A DNA stretch of 64,000 bases from Anaeramoeba flamelloides (GCA_027625915.1 JANTQA010000047.1:9920001-9984000); one strand, 5' to 3'. Counted from the first letter of the stretch, positions 1-12,177 are shown. The notes: generated by a model not told the origin, from the letters alone. A program made the numbers and translations.

Positions 1-652
1 TTTAAGAGAAATAGTTTAAAAATTGTGCCTCTATTTAAATGATTTTTATTTATTTGGTATTGGGTAAACTAAGAACCCCAAATGAAACTCAGATTTCTGA
101 ATAAAAAAAAAGGAAAATTAGATGAAATTATATCCTATTTAAATTTCAATAACAGTTTTTTTTAATGATTTTTTTTTGTTTTTCCCAAAATTTACATATT
201 TTGATTGAACTTCTCGAAGTTTAATTGGTTTGTAAGTAAATATAAAGTCTGAAAGGGAAAATATTTTTCTATTTTAAAACAAAAAAAAAAAAGGTAAAAT
301 GATAAATTTACTTTTCAAAAATTTCGGGAACTAAATTAAAAATATATTGAGCTCTAGGAAGAATCAGAAAAATCAACTATATAGATTTTTAAATGGGCTT
401 TTCGTTGACAAAATTGGTTTTTGTTATTTTTTTAGACTAAAACGAATTCTGAGTAAACTTATCTTATCAAATTAATAATCAGAATTTTAAGAAATCAAAA
501 AATTTGATTTTTTTTATTAACTGATCTCACGGAAGAAAGTTTTTTGAGACTTTCAAACAATACAAAGCACGCTTTTGGTTAATATCCCAGGTATTTTCAT
601 GTTGAAACGTGGTTCTTTCTGATAAATACAAAAAAATGTATAAAAATTTTTT

Positions 653-824
653 ACTGATAATTGAATTATAAATGGGAAAAAATTTTCACTTTCTTTTCCA
701 TATTTTAATTTTATAAATAAAGTTCTCAAAGAAGTAGGTTGTAATTTTTGATCTAAACCTCAATTTGAAATAGGAAATCTGAAAATGAAGGGAAAATTTT
801 TCCCATTTATAATTCATTATCAGT
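653..824. mobile_element. TIR MITE family N, near-perfect copy
   Basis: 172 bp with long inverted ends: ACTGATAATTGAATTATAAA at 653 and its near-exact complement ending ATTATCAGT at 824, continuing inward through TGGGAAAAATTTTC. Related copies at 22070, 49360 and 58105. Confidence 0.8.
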
Positions 825-1087
825 AGTTCAACTTTCTTTTTTTAGGATTCTTAAAGTCTTCCTTCAAAGCAATCTTCACAATGAATATTTCAAAGGACAA
901 CTCATTTTACATCATTTGTTCACATTTTAATCAATAAAATTCTTTCTTCTTCTTTATTCAACCAAAGTTAAAAATTAGAAAAAATGGAAAACGAACTTGA
1001 AATTTGATATTTACTGAAGTGACAGAAAATTCAAGAAAAGCAATTATTTTAAAAAAAAAAAAAAATAAAAAAGTTGAAAATAATTAC

Positions 1088-1560
1088 ATTGGAGCAAGAG
1101 AGTAAAATTGTTCTTGACCTGCTGTGTCCTATGAATAAATTTATGAATTAATATGATTTAAAGAGAAGTCATCCATTAGATTAATTGCAAGTTAGCATGT
1201 TGCAAAGTTTTGTTTTGTAAAAAAAATTTAATGCTCACAGATAAAAAAACAAAAGTTTTTGAAAGATTACAGTACTCAAATTCAGTTCAAAATATCCCGA
1301 ATTTGGCTTTTTCTTTTTGTCCAATAACACAAATAAAAAAAATTAATAAAAAAAAAAAAAAAAAATCAAACCCAAATCTGTAACTTAACTTCACAATCAC
1401 CAACATCCACGTTGTGGTTCATAAAACTACAACCAATTGTTGGTTCAATATATTCTGAATAACGATCATTACAAAAACGTAAAACGAGAGAAGATTTGCC
1501 AACTGAGGAGTCTCCTAAAAGAACAAGCTTATATTTGAGTGAGGTCATTTTGGTGTTCAA
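1088..1560 (-). CDS. Rab5-like small GTPase, exons 1-2 (3' end outside window)
   Basis: Rab-family GTPase, a membrane-traffic switch; the closest family by motif is Rab5/21/22 of endosomes. Exon 1 (1372-1560) starts MNTKMTSLKYKLVLLGDSS and holds the P-loop GDSSVGKSS and switch I EPTIGCSF; the second Met is an alternative start. It ends at KLQIW. Exon 2 (1088-1128, 41 nt) lies after a 243-nt intron (donor GTTTGA, acceptor ATAG) and supplies the G3 motif: DTAGQEQFYSLAPM, matching the Rab5 hallmark DTAGQERYHSLAPMY. Its donor is GTAATT, phase 2. The next exon (YYRGA...) was not found down to position 1, so the G4/G5 motifs and the C-terminal cysteines must lie beyond the left edge, or the gene is truncated. 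An unrelated inverted-repeat element (653-824) lies in this presumed intron. Family call is firm, subfamily moderate. Confidence 0.88.
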
Positions 1561-2885
1561 ATAGAGAATGCCTAAGGGTTAGTTACAACCAAAAAAAATT
1601 AAAAATGTTAAAATTTAAAAAATGAATTTTAATTTTTATCATTTTTTTGCAATTGTAAAAAAAGTTGAAAAAGTTCCACCAACGAAAGTATTTTTGGGTT
1701 AAGATCCAATTTGATCAATGATCAATTTTTTCACATTTGATTTTGGGTGATGTTGTTTTTTTGATCTTAATTAAAATTACTTGATACCAAAGATCTTAAA
1801 ACCAAACAAAACCTTCTCTAACTCACTATTTTTGATTTCTAAAAAAACAGCGAAATTGATCTCTTTTTACTTTGAAAAAATGGAATAAAAAAACAAGATT
1901 GTTTTGAAGTTCTCGGATCAGAATTATTAAATGAAAAGGCAAGGAAGGTTTGGTAAAGTTTATTGAAATTTGAAGTTTTTTTTTGACAAGTAAATAACTA
2001 TTTTTGATTTGTTTTGTTTTGCGAAAAATTAAAATTTGGACAAAAGAGTTTTTTTTTTTTTTATATGAATTAAGAATTGGGTAAAAAACCCTTACAATAA
2101 TAGATTCTTTTTAAAACAAGAAATTGAATTCGTTTTCTTTTTTGGAATTAGAATAGAAAATAAGAATATTTTTTTAAAGTGAGATCATCAAAAAGTGTCC
2201 GATTTTGCCTTTAAATTGAACCTTCTTCTCTTCTCTCGAAAATCAAAATTTTACAAACTTTTTCTTTTTTTAGAAAAAGGATTTTCATTTATTTCGACTT
2301 TATTTTAAATTTTGAACGAATAGAGTGTTATCATACCCATAGCGATGAAAAAAAATGATACTTACATGGTACATTTTTAATAAATATTCCAACCATAATA
2401 CTGATACCTTCAAAAAGAAATTATCGACTCCATTTACAATCGAAATTTTATGAATTGTAAGTATTTTAAAGAGGGGATGGTTGTTTGTAAATCTCACATA
2501 TTTTTATTTCGTGAGATCTTGGAAGGAAAAAAATGAAATATTTTACAAAATTTGTCTTTATTCCTATTATGAATAAAAAATAAAAAAGAAGGTTGGGAGA
2601 AATCGACTTTTGGAGAAAATTTTCATTTATTTCAATTTTTACAACCCTTACGCATTGTTAATAATTTTCTATTCATTTTTCTTGAGGTAATTGTTAAGTT
2701 GATAGGATTCTAAAAATTGTATTTAAACTACTAAAAGTACAAGAATCAACAAATGTTGGAATTATTTTTTTGATCATTTTCTTGTTTGATCAGAGTTTGA
2801 TAAAAGCTTTCACAAAGTTTTTGGTAGGAAATAGAATGTTTGAATTCCCCATTTTCTAAAATAAAATCATTTTTTGCCAACCAAC
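1561..2885. other. Rab 5' flank, no gene recognised
   Basis: A/T-rich flank. One GTAAGT site on the minus strand near 2368 follows about 25 codons with some coding look (GVDNFFLKVSVLWLEYLLKM), but there is no supporting exon. Confidence 0.4.
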
Positions 2886-3308
2886 TTAAGGACTATCTAA
2901 AATAAAACCATCACGGGGGCCTTACGAATTAAAACATCAGTGAATTAGGCTTTATATTTCTTGAGATCCAGAACTGTAAAAATTTCAAAAATTTAGGAAT
3001 AGATAATTTTTAGAATTTATTTTTTTTATTGTAGTGTAGTAAAATCAACAGCCAATAAATGTTTCTAATTGAAGTATTGTCTCGTTTCCAATAAAGGCCT
3101 CTGAAAAAAATGAACTTTGAAGAAACATGGTTGGGTTGTGGGTTTTACTACCATCTCTCAATTAAGTATCTGATCTTTGCAAATTTTATCTATTCCTTAA
3201 TTTTTGAAATTTTATAGTTCTTCTTGATCTAAAGTGATAAAGAGCCAAAATCACTGATATTTTACCTTTTCAGACCCCCACGGTGGCTTTATTTTAAATA
3301 ATCCTTAA
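2886..3308. mobile_element. TTAA-bounded foldback element J
   Basis: 423 bp between two TTAA sites. Ends TTAAGGACTATCTAAAATAA / complement of the right end TTAAGGATTATTTAAAATAA, followed by GGGGGCC-type matches. The arms continue as an imperfect palindrome for roughly 200 bp each (for example ATCAGTGAATTAGGCTTTAT against ATCAGTGATTTTGGCTCTTT). Almost the whole element can fold into one hairpin. No ORF. Confidence 0.8.
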
Positions 3309-3506
3309 TTGGCTCTTTTTTTTTTTTAATACCAAAAACTCTTGAGTTTTTTTTTTATCCAATTTTTTCTTTTTATTAGATTTTTGAAGTTAAAATTCCA
3401 CAAAACCTTTCCCAAATGACATAACCTAATTTTTCTTGGAAGTAACAGTTGTGTTTTGCGAGAAATAATAACAACATATAAAATTATCAAACAATAACAA
3501 TACCAA

Positions 3507-3626
3507 ATGTTTAGACTGTTAGGTATGTTAGACTCTATTCAAAAAATCAAACCGAGTAAATACCATCTTGAGAAATTTAATTGGAGAAAAAATAAAAAGA
3601 AAAAAGAACCAAACATAGAAAATTAA
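3507..3626 (+). other. Possible short exon or micro-ORF (39 codons)
   Basis: An ATG at 3507 opens MFRLLGMLDSIQKIKPSKYH LEKFNW, then a lysine run and stop. Coding-like composition. A potential donor GTAAAT lies inside (after CCGA, phase 1). It may pair with the exon-like segment at 5071, but the frames do not decide this. No family is recognised. Confidence 0.25.
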
Positions 3627-4439
3627 GAAGTAATCACAATTACTATCAAGGAAAATTTTGATTTTTGGAGGCAATATAACACTCAAGTAATTCAAAGTTT
3701 AAAACTCTTCGTAATATGATCTTCAAAAGTTCAAGTTGTTTATGAGAAAATATTTGAAATAATGGTCATTTTTCTGATTTTGAAAATTATGATTATTTTT
3801 CTTTTTTATTCTTCACCTTTCTTAATAATGGTGTTCCAGTTTATGAATCTTAAAATTAATTGTAGACCTTGAAAGAAAAACCCACACAAAATGTTTTTTT
3901 TTTTTGATCGGAATTGGGTAATATTTCAATGTACATCCCTTTACAATTTAACTGAGATAGAACCAAAACATATTTAGACAAACTGGTAAATCACAAATGT
4001 AGTTCTTAAACTTAAAGGTTCAATTTCCCTTTTTTATATCTTTACAATCAACTTTTTAAACAGTTTTTTCCAAACAACGTTTTATTGTCAACTAATTTAT
4101 GAGTTTTCTGTGACTTAGATCCTGGAAATTCTATTTTTCAAAGCTCATAAAACCATTTTCAAAAATTGAAAAGTGAATGAAAAAATTTGAAACATTTTTT
4201 TTACATTTCTCAGTAAAAAAAACTTCTTTTCCTTACCCCCCGAATTTAGTCTGCAATTTAAATATTTTTTTTTTAAAATTAAAGAAATACTAAAAACAGT
4301 AGCATATTATTTATTACTAATCCAGTATACATTTTTTGTAGTCTGATTGATTATCTTTTTATAATGTTCTCCCCCCCCTCGATTCTTGAGAATTCTTACC
4401 AAGTTCCATATAGTACTTTCAAGTACTTCTCTAGGGTTA

Positions 4440-4740
4440 TCCTTTTATTTCTAAAATCTCTTTATTTCCGTTAGTTTTTTTTTGAGTTTTCTATTTATTT
4501 GTGAAGAGTTCTGGGTTTTTTTTTACTTTTTGAAATAAACCAAAAATTTATTAAAATTTTCTGTTTATTTCAAAAAGTAAAAAAAACTCGACGAAAATCT
4601 ATTGATTTTCCAAATAAAATAGAAAACCTCAAAAAAACCTAGAACACTTCACAAATAAACAGTAAACACAAGAAAAGCTAACGACAGTGTTTTTTTTTTT
4701 TTTAATCTTACCGACCCAAGAAAAATCATAGATTTTACAC
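4440..4740. repeat. Family D foldback repeat
   Basis: Contains the hairpin TACTTTTTGAAATAAAC ... GTTTATTTCAAAAAGTA plus an outer pair CTATTTATTTGTGAAG / CTTCACAAATAAACAG, matching the repeat inserted at 44098-44615. Confidence 0.65.
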
Positions 4741-5070
4741 AATTCATTTGTATTCTGGAAAACTTAAAAACACCCCTTTTCTTAATTAAATAAATAAAAA
4801 AAAAAATTTATTTTGATTTATAAAATTAAAAAAAAAAATTAAAATCTGTTTCAAAAACTACAAAGAATCAAGGAAAATTTATGTTTATTCTTTTTAAGTG
4901 AATTATGGGTATTACCATAAATCATATAAAAACAACCTCTTTTCTTAATGTTTATTATTTTTAATTTATTTATTAAAAGAAAGGAACAATTAACGAAAAT
5001 TTATCATATAAAAAAAAGAGAAGAAGATAAATAATTAAAATATATAAAAAAATAATATTATCATTTTCAG

Positions 5071-5148
5071 GACCAAATAGAAACAATCAGCGCCCAGAAT
5101 ACACATGAAGAGAAAAAACCCGATAGAACGATTATCGATTATAGATAA
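5071..5148 (+). other. Probable terminal exon of an unidentified small plus-strand gene
   Basis: After a clean polypyrimidine-CAG acceptor (ATTTTCAG, 5070) comes a GC-richer stretch reading DQIETISAQNTHEEKKPDRT IIDYR and a TAA stop. A second frame (PNRNNQRPEYT, stop) is also open. The sharp composition change at the AG argues for a genuine exon. The partner exon is uncertain (3507-3626 is one candidate). Confidence 0.35.
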
Positions 5149-6648
5149 ATATTCCACAATTCGTGATTAATAATTAATATTCCATTACTCTCAGAAATTT
5201 TATTACTTTTTATTTTGAAAATCTATGGAAAGACCAAATAAACAGAAAACATAAAACAATCTCATATTTTTTTATTTAATTTGTAAAATAAAAAGAAAAT
5301 TTGGGATCTTTTGTTTTTATTGGTCAAATTAAAAAAAAAACTTAAGAGTGGTTTTATATGGTAAGTAAGAACCGAGTAAAATATTTTATTTCCACCATTT
5401 CCCTCTAACCTGAGAAAAATCCACCTTAGTAGATAATTTTGAATATTTTAATATCAAGGATGTTATTATTTCGTTTTAATATTTTAATTATTTTTCTACT
5501 TCTCTTTATTTTATTTTAATAAAATTTTCTTTAATTACACCTTCCTCTTGCTGAATAAACGAAAATAGAATTAAAAATCCAACCCATACAATAATTCATT
5601 TATTGGTGTTTGTAAAACAATTAATTATGAAAAATAAAAAAATCATAAGTTTCTTTATTAACTTATTAAGGATGATCAAGTTTGCAACAAAATTTTGTTA
5701 AAGACTCTTTAATCCATATATATATATATTATTTTCAAAATCCAACATAAAGAAAATATTGAATATGGATTGTAATTATCCTTATATAAATTTTGGGATA
5801 AAAAAGACCATAGTTTTTAAAAATTAAATTCACTTGTTAGATAGTTTTAAAAACATGAAAAAGTTATTGGATGAAAAAGCCATTCCAAATCCATTTTGAT
5901 ATTTAAAAATATTTTTTAAAGTTCCTCATTTTTTTGTTAAATTATTAAATAGGATTGTTTATTTTATCTTTAAAATTTAGTAATTTTTATCACCAAATTT
6001 TCAGGATCAAAAATTTCAAACCATTAGCCCAACCTAACTCAATAATACTCTAACTCTTGATAAATAAAAATTCTTTTCTTTTTTAGATAAATTCTGAAAA
6101 ATAATTTACTCAAAAAAAAGTAGACCAATTATCTAAAATAACACATTGCTAATTTCTCAAATTTCATAACATTAATCATAATTTATCTACATTTCAATAA
6201 TTACAATTATTAAAATTTGCCAAAGGGAAAAAAAAATAATGATTTCCAATCTTGGTTCCTTTTTTTTTCCTTTGTAAATAATCTTTATTTTTTTTATGAA
6301 ATTAATTTCCAATATTACCTTTAAAATTCTTTTGGGTTTTTGAGATTTTTGTAATTTCTGTGACTTTATTATTTTGTTTTTCATTTCTATTGATTTGATG
6401 ATTTTAAATTGTTTGAGTTTTGATATTTTGATTTGTTTTCTTTGAATTTTACAAATTACTAACAGGTTCAAGAAATTTTCACAAAAAAAAAAAAAAAAAA
6501 ACAATTTTCTCGATTAAATAATATATTGAACAGAATTTATTCAAAAGAGATGATGTAAAGCACTTCAAGATTTAAAAAATATAAAAACACTAAGCAATTA
6601 TTTGAAATAATTAAATATTATTCTTAATTAAAATATTTTCAATAAACC
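5149..6648. other. Gene-free stretch
   Basis: Mostly A/T runs and an (AT)7 tract at about 5719. A Lys/Ile/Gln-rich minus frame at 6187-6504 is compositionally biased and probably not coding, except perhaps the stretch near 6330-6400. This is the 3' flank of the RasGEF gene. Confidence 0.4.
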
Positions 6649-9600
6649 TTAAAATTTAATTTCGCTTTGGAGAGCATTTCTGGGCTCCCTTAACAGTGAA
6701 GTAGCATATTCTTCATTTTTATCATAGATGTCAAAATCTCTTAATAAGATTGAAATTTGGTGCACTGGGTGGAGGTGATATTTTTTGTATTGGAACCGCT
6801 GGATGGTTTCAATTGAATCATAGATCATTACCCTTTTTAAAAAATTAATTAATTTACCGTTAACGCGATCGGGGTTACCGTCTTCTATGAATGTCAAATC
6901 TGTTAGATAGACGCCCATGAAGGGTATGCATGGGGGATTGATCACCTTTAAGGACTCGCGATAATTTTTATAACTGGAATCGCCCTTCATAAATTCTTTT
7001 AAATTATTCAAAACTTCCAAATGCTTATTTGGCAATTCGTTAAAGGTGAAGGAGAGTCTATGCACGGCTGATGATGCGAGTGCAGATAGCACGGAATTCA
7101 AAGAATTGAAATTATTTAGATTATATAATGCTTCCGCAATATTGATTATCTTCTGGATTGCCTTAACCCTCTGCTTCACACGCTCCTTTTCCAAAATTAA
7201 ATGAATCAAATAGTTTGATAAATTATTGAATCGTTCGATCAATCTTAATATATTTTTTGCTCGGTGCTTTAATCTAGGCTTTGACCAAGCACAGTTTAAC
7301 AATTCCGCTGGTTTAATGTGAGAAAACATTTCGAAATCAATTAGAGTAATTTGCCGCGCAACTTCAATTTCATCGATATCAAAAATTGACAGTGTTGGAG
7401 AAAAAATATTTTTTGGTACCTTAGGCTCTGGGATTTCTTGTGTACTAGTTTCGATTCGATGCTTTTCCCCTTTATATTTGATCGTGCTTCTGATTTGGTT
7501 TAATAATGCCTTATTCTTTTGATTTTTCAACTCTTCGTTCGAAATCCATTGCTTTAATTCCTCTAATAACCCTTCACTAAAATCTGAAAAATGACGATCT
7601 AGCCATGTTTTGATTACATTGATTGTTTTCACCTGAACAATTTTTTTATAGTTTTCAAATTCTTTTTGTGTATCAAATCGCTCGTGTACTTTATTTGGCA
7701 CATCAAACCTTTGTAATAATTTGTATAACAGCTTCCATGGGGTGGTAAACGATTGGTACGTCATTAAAAAGACATATAAAAAGCGCGGACTAACCTTTGC
7801 TGATGTTAATTTTTCAATTAATTTATTTAAAGTGCCTGCTTTCACAGGACATTGGTTCTCGTCATTTGTTGGTGGCAAAAAATTATCTTCACAATCTGGT
7901 AATTCGTCCCATATATTGAAATCAATTTTGTCAAAATTATCTTCCTTTCCCAATCTATTTTAAATTTTTTTTTTTTTATAAATTATATTTATTATTATAA
8001 TCAATAAAAGGAATTTTTTTTTATTTTTTTTTTATGGAATTAAGGATGGTTGTAAATTTTTGAAAATGAAAAAATGTTTGAAAAGATCAGTAAGTAAAAA
8101 ATTTATTTCCAATTGACTTTATTAATTTGGATTTATGATAATACAAAACAAAATGAAAGAATCTCAAAAATTTGATCCATTGTTTGACGTATTTTGAAGA
8201 GATTAGGCTTATAATTTTAAAAAAATTAATGTAAGAATTCAAAAATTTGATCAAGAATAAAAAAATTTTTTTTTTTTTTTAGAATAAATAATTGAAAAAT
8301 TAAAGAAATCTTTGAGAAAAAGTATATTAACAAAAATAATTTTCAAATATGCTGACTCAATTGATAATATTATTGGAAGTGATTTTGTGGTTTTATCTCA
8401 TATTCTTATCAAAAAAATATTTATAAATTTTTGGATCAGAATCATTTTTTCTAATTTTGTAAATTTTTGTTTTTCTTTTTCAAATTTTTGTTTTTGGATT
8501 GTTTTTTCTAATTTTGCAGATTTTTTTTTTGCTTTTTACAAATTTTCGTTTTTCTTTTGTTTTTCATTTTTTGTTTTTTTTCTGTTTCTTTTCTGTTTCT
8601 TTTCTTTTTCTTTTTTTGATACTATTTTTTTGGATAAGATCATGCGGAAAAAAAAAACGATCTTCGAAAAGACCAATAAAAATTTAGAAAATTGAAACAA
8701 TGTAATGCCTTTTACAATTTATATATTTATTCACAAAAAAGCTTCTTGTTAACCTTTTTTCATTGAAATTTTTGTAATAAAAAATCTATAATGCTTATTT
8801 CAAAAATTATTATTAAATTTTTTTTTAAGGATCTAGTCATTTACTGTGTATTTGCTCCATACTCAAGGAGTGACTTGAAACCCAAAAAGGCTATTGTTGA
8901 ATTACTCTTCTTTTGGTTAAAAAAATTAAGTCATAACAAAAATAAAAATTTGAGAGGATCCTCATTGGCATAAAAAACAATTTAAAAAAAAAGTTTAATG
9001 TCTTTCCCAATTCAAAAAAACAATTTAAAAAAAAATACCACATTTTCAATTCAAAAAAATCAAAATTCAAAAAAAAAATTACTGGTTTCTTATTTTAAAT
9101 TTCCCAAGGGTTAAATATCTTCAATTTAAAACTTAATTGTTTTCTAAAAGTGCACAATCAATTTAATTCGATTTAATCTAATCTGTGGTTATTTTGTAAC
9201 ATTCTATATTTGACAACGTAAGGATTTTGTATCATTCTTTCGAGAAAAAAATAACTCATTTGAGAAATGGAAAAAAAAATGAAAAAAAAAATCTTTGGGA
9301 TCTCAAAAAGCGCCAAAAGAGCGACACTTGAAAACTGAACATAGTTGTTTTCAAAATTATATATTCTAACTATTTTAATTGGAAATTGAGTGTAGCTCTT
9401 TGATGTTTTTTTCTAAAAATTTCCTCTTTTTTGATTGTTGATTTTCGGAGATCGATCGCGCTTCACATGTAGGATTCTTTTTTATTTTGTATTCGGCACT
9501 AATAAAAATTACAAATTTTTTTTTTCCATTTCAGAAAATTATTTTTAACAGTATTGACTCGACCCTTAAGGCTGTGATTTTATTTTTTTTAATAATTAAT

Positions 9601-10409
9601 ACAATATCAGGCTTTTGTATGTTTATAATAATACAAAAGTGAAATATTAATAAGATTTAATAATTAAAATAAAATTCAAATTTTTTCTTTTTTTTCTTTT
9701 TTTCTCGATCTTTCAATTCTATTTTAGGAAGCTGAATTAAGTTTAAAATACTTCTAATTATCTATTTTAGACGTTCTTTGAATCGGAAGTTACAAATTTA
9801 TTCACTCCAAAATTCTCTCTTTACCAGATTAAATGATTTTTTCATTTAAATCTTAACAGTAACAATAAAATTCAAAAATTTTGACACAAAGTTAAAACAG
9901 TTAAAAGAATCAAAGTAATACAATTTCATTCAAATTTGGAATAATTTTTGATTTTTGGAAAAATATTCAAATCATTTTTTCCATTTTAGTTTTTTATTTT
10001 CATTACATTTTTTGAATTACCTAACCTGTTTTGTTAGAATGGGAAATTTTTTTCTCAAATGATTGATATTATGCTAATGTTGAGTTTGAATAAAAAAAAT
10101 CATATTTTAATGTTTTAAGGGCAAATTTGAAACAAAATAATTTAATATGTATATTTATATAATTTTATTCCACAAAGTAGTAACTTCTTTTATTTATCAA
10201 AAAAATATCAGGGTGCTTCGTGATTTTTTTTAATCCAAAAAGTAAAAAAATAAAATAAAATTACTTACAAAAAAGATTGCTTATTGGTAACCTCAACTTG
10301 ATCTTGATTAATAATTGGGGGTATTGTTGCGCATTTTTCTAAATTTAAATCCCAAATATTTTGGACATCCTTTATTACCATTTTTAAAAGTGTTGTAAGT
10401 TGATCTTGG
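6649..10409 (-). CDS. Ras guanine nucleotide exchange factor (RasGEF), 5' end unresolved
   Basis: Exchange factor that loads GTP on Ras-type GTPases. The main exon (6649-7954) encodes about 434 residues: a RasGEF_N (REM) domain from about residue 33 (VKAGTLNKLIEKLTSAKVSP, FLMTYQSFTTPWKLLYKLL), then a linker, then a CDC25 catalytic domain from about residue 195 (DPF-like start IDEIEVARQITLIDFEMFSH, then KPRLKHRAKNILRLIERFN, NFNSLNSVLSAL, PCIPFMGVYLTDLTFIEDGN). There is no ATG at its 5' end; TTG 7953-7951 follows an acceptor (TATAG), so this is an internal exon. A matching upstream exon lies at 10269-10409 (46 codons containing KDVQNIWDLNLEKC) between a CCAG acceptor and a GTAAGT donor. Its phase 2 fits the main exon, giving QSFLLGKEDN across the junction. 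The first exon(s) were not identified. The 2.3-kb intron holds repeats. The domain call is secure; linkage of the small exon is inferred from phase and strand. Confidence 0.9.
8585..8830 (+). repeat. Dispersed repeat family K
   Basis: Shares AAGATCATG...AAA, GATCTTCGAAAAGAC and TTTATTCA..AAA.CTTCTT with 46310-46560 in the same order. In the RasGEF intron. No clear ends. Confidence 0.55.
9866..10095 (-). mobile_element. Family B copy, truncated
   Basis: About half of the element in reverse orientation, with the terminus TAAAATTCAAAAATTTTGAC and downstream homology up to about 10095. Lies in the RasGEF intron. Confidence 0.65.
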
Positions 10410-10674
10410 CTGGAATAATGATTTTTGACTATTTAAATGATTGAAATAAAAGAAAGAATAAATAATAATATGAAAAATTTTGTGTTAAAATTAACTATTT
10501 ATTTAAAAGGAATTGTTATGTAAATATGTTGTTTTGAGATAAAATTTCATTTTTTTAAAGTGGAATTAATAGATAATCTAGAAAAATCAAATTGCTGAAA
10601 AGATCTGCTTTAAAAATTGAATTGTTTATTTAAATTAATTAATGAAAAAAAAGAAGAAAAAACATATTTTTATT

Positions 10675-11147
10675 TTAAATTAATTTTTCTAAATGTTTTT
10701 TTATTTTTCCTTCTGATTGGATAAATCTGTTTATTTTGCTCATCGGGGCGTTTTTTGTTAAATCAAAAGTAATATTAAAGTTGATAATTTATTCTTATAA
10801 TTGTTCGATTAGATAGGTTTTGTTTCTTTTCAATTTTTTAGATTAATAATTAAATAAAATAATGATAATAGACTTTTCCATCTAAATGTCGTTAATACAC
10901 GATAATGTAATTCTTCCGGTTTAATGTAATTCTTTCGTGTAAATAACTGTTTGTTTTTTTTTTTTTGCACAAAATTCAATTCTAATGAAAAAAGTAATTT
11001 AAAGTAAAAAGTATTTTGAAGTACAAATTTTGTAAAAATATAAAATGATGATTTTTTAAACACAAATTTTTTTTTTTTAATTTGGATGAATTGTCCAGAA
11101 TTAACCAAATCATTGCAACAATGAAATTCTTTATTTAAGATTTTCAT
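10675..11147 (-). other. Coding-like segments upstream of the RasGEF exons
   Basis: Three minus-strand pieces look translated: an ATG at 11147 opening MKILNKEFHCCNDLVNSGQF; a stretch with KNYIKPEELHYRVLTTFRWK after a possible CAG acceptor (about 10950-10880); and 10675-10743 opening MSKINRFIQSEGKIKKHLEK. Codon choice (GAA, CAA, AAA, CCG) is unlike the flanking A/T runs. No clean set of splice sites joins them, and the last piece contains no GT at all before its stop. They may be 5' exons of the RasGEF gene or a separate small gene. No family is recognised. Confidence 0.3.
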
Positions 11148-11479
11148 TTATAAGTTGATAAATTTTTGTCCATCAGCAAAATAATCTACAAAACAAAATT
11201 GTTTTTTTTTTTTTTATAAATCAACAAATGAGAAACAAAAATATATTAATGATCATATCAAAACAATTCTTGAATTTTATTTTGATTTGATTGACAAATT
11301 TATCTATGCTTTTCATCAAATCAAATAACAATATATGGTAAATTCTAATTGCTCGATTTATTGTCGCATCATATGTTGGTATTTCTTTAGAAATAAAATA
11401 CTTTGGGTACTATCAATCATAATGAAATTCTATATTTGTTTTCCCTCTGCTAAATAAAATTTGAAAGTAAATGTTGTTT

Positions 11480-11894
11480 CAGTCAAAAGGGTGCCCAAGC
11501 ATTTTTTTCAAATATCAATTATTTTTTTAAAAATTGGAAAACCCAAATTCTTAGTTCCCTATTGAGAAAAACAACAACAATTTTCATTTTGAACTTTCTA
11601 CTGAAGATCAAAGAAAATTCCAATAGAAATAAATATGATTTCTCTACAATCATTTCCACGGTTTCAATGACATTAAAATAATATGTTTTTATCAAGTGGC
11701 TAGAGATCTTGTAAATAAAAAAAAAATTTGCAAATGAATTAGATAATAAAAAAAAAAATCGAAAAAAAAAAAGAAAAAATGTTGAAAAATGATTTCAATG
11801 TTCAAATTTCCAAAATAAAATTTTTTCTTCTAATATCTCTTCAAACTCTTTAAACACATGTAATTCGCCGACCACAACTGGGTACCTTTGACTG
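11480..11894 (+). mobile_element. TIR element family A, full-looking copy
   Basis: Inverted ends CAGTCAAAAGGGTGCCCA and (reverse) CAGTCAAAGGTACCCAG; a TA follows the right end, suggesting a Tc1/mariner-type MITE of about 415 bp. The right 300 bp recur at 33910-34219 and 49061-49350. Confidence 0.7.
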
Positions 11895-12177
11895 TAAAAT
11901 CGTTTATCTGCAATACTAAAGGAGGTGTGTCAAAATTTAAAGCTTTTTCAATATCAGAATCATACAATCACGAATTAATAAAAATATTGTTTGAAAAGCT
12001 TGGTTTCTTCTTTTTAGTCTTCTTCTTCTCTCTAGTTTTATAATGAATTGAACATTTAATTAGAGCTTAAATGTTTTTTTTTTTAATAGATCACTCATAA
12101 ATTATGAAAATTCCTCTACTTTTTGATTATTTAGCTTGTGCAAGGAAAAAAACCCATTTTAAAAAACACAATAAATA

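Noticed and set aside
6187-6504. 105-codon minus frame near the RasGEF 3' end
   Set aside because: Dominated by Phe/Lys/Ile runs from poly-T/poly-A; no splice or domain support.
7721-7963. 80-codon plus frame
   Set aside because: Antisense of the RasGEF exon.
8312-8695. 127-codon plus frame rich in Phe
   Set aside because: Produced by a T-rich tract; part overlaps dispersed repeat K.
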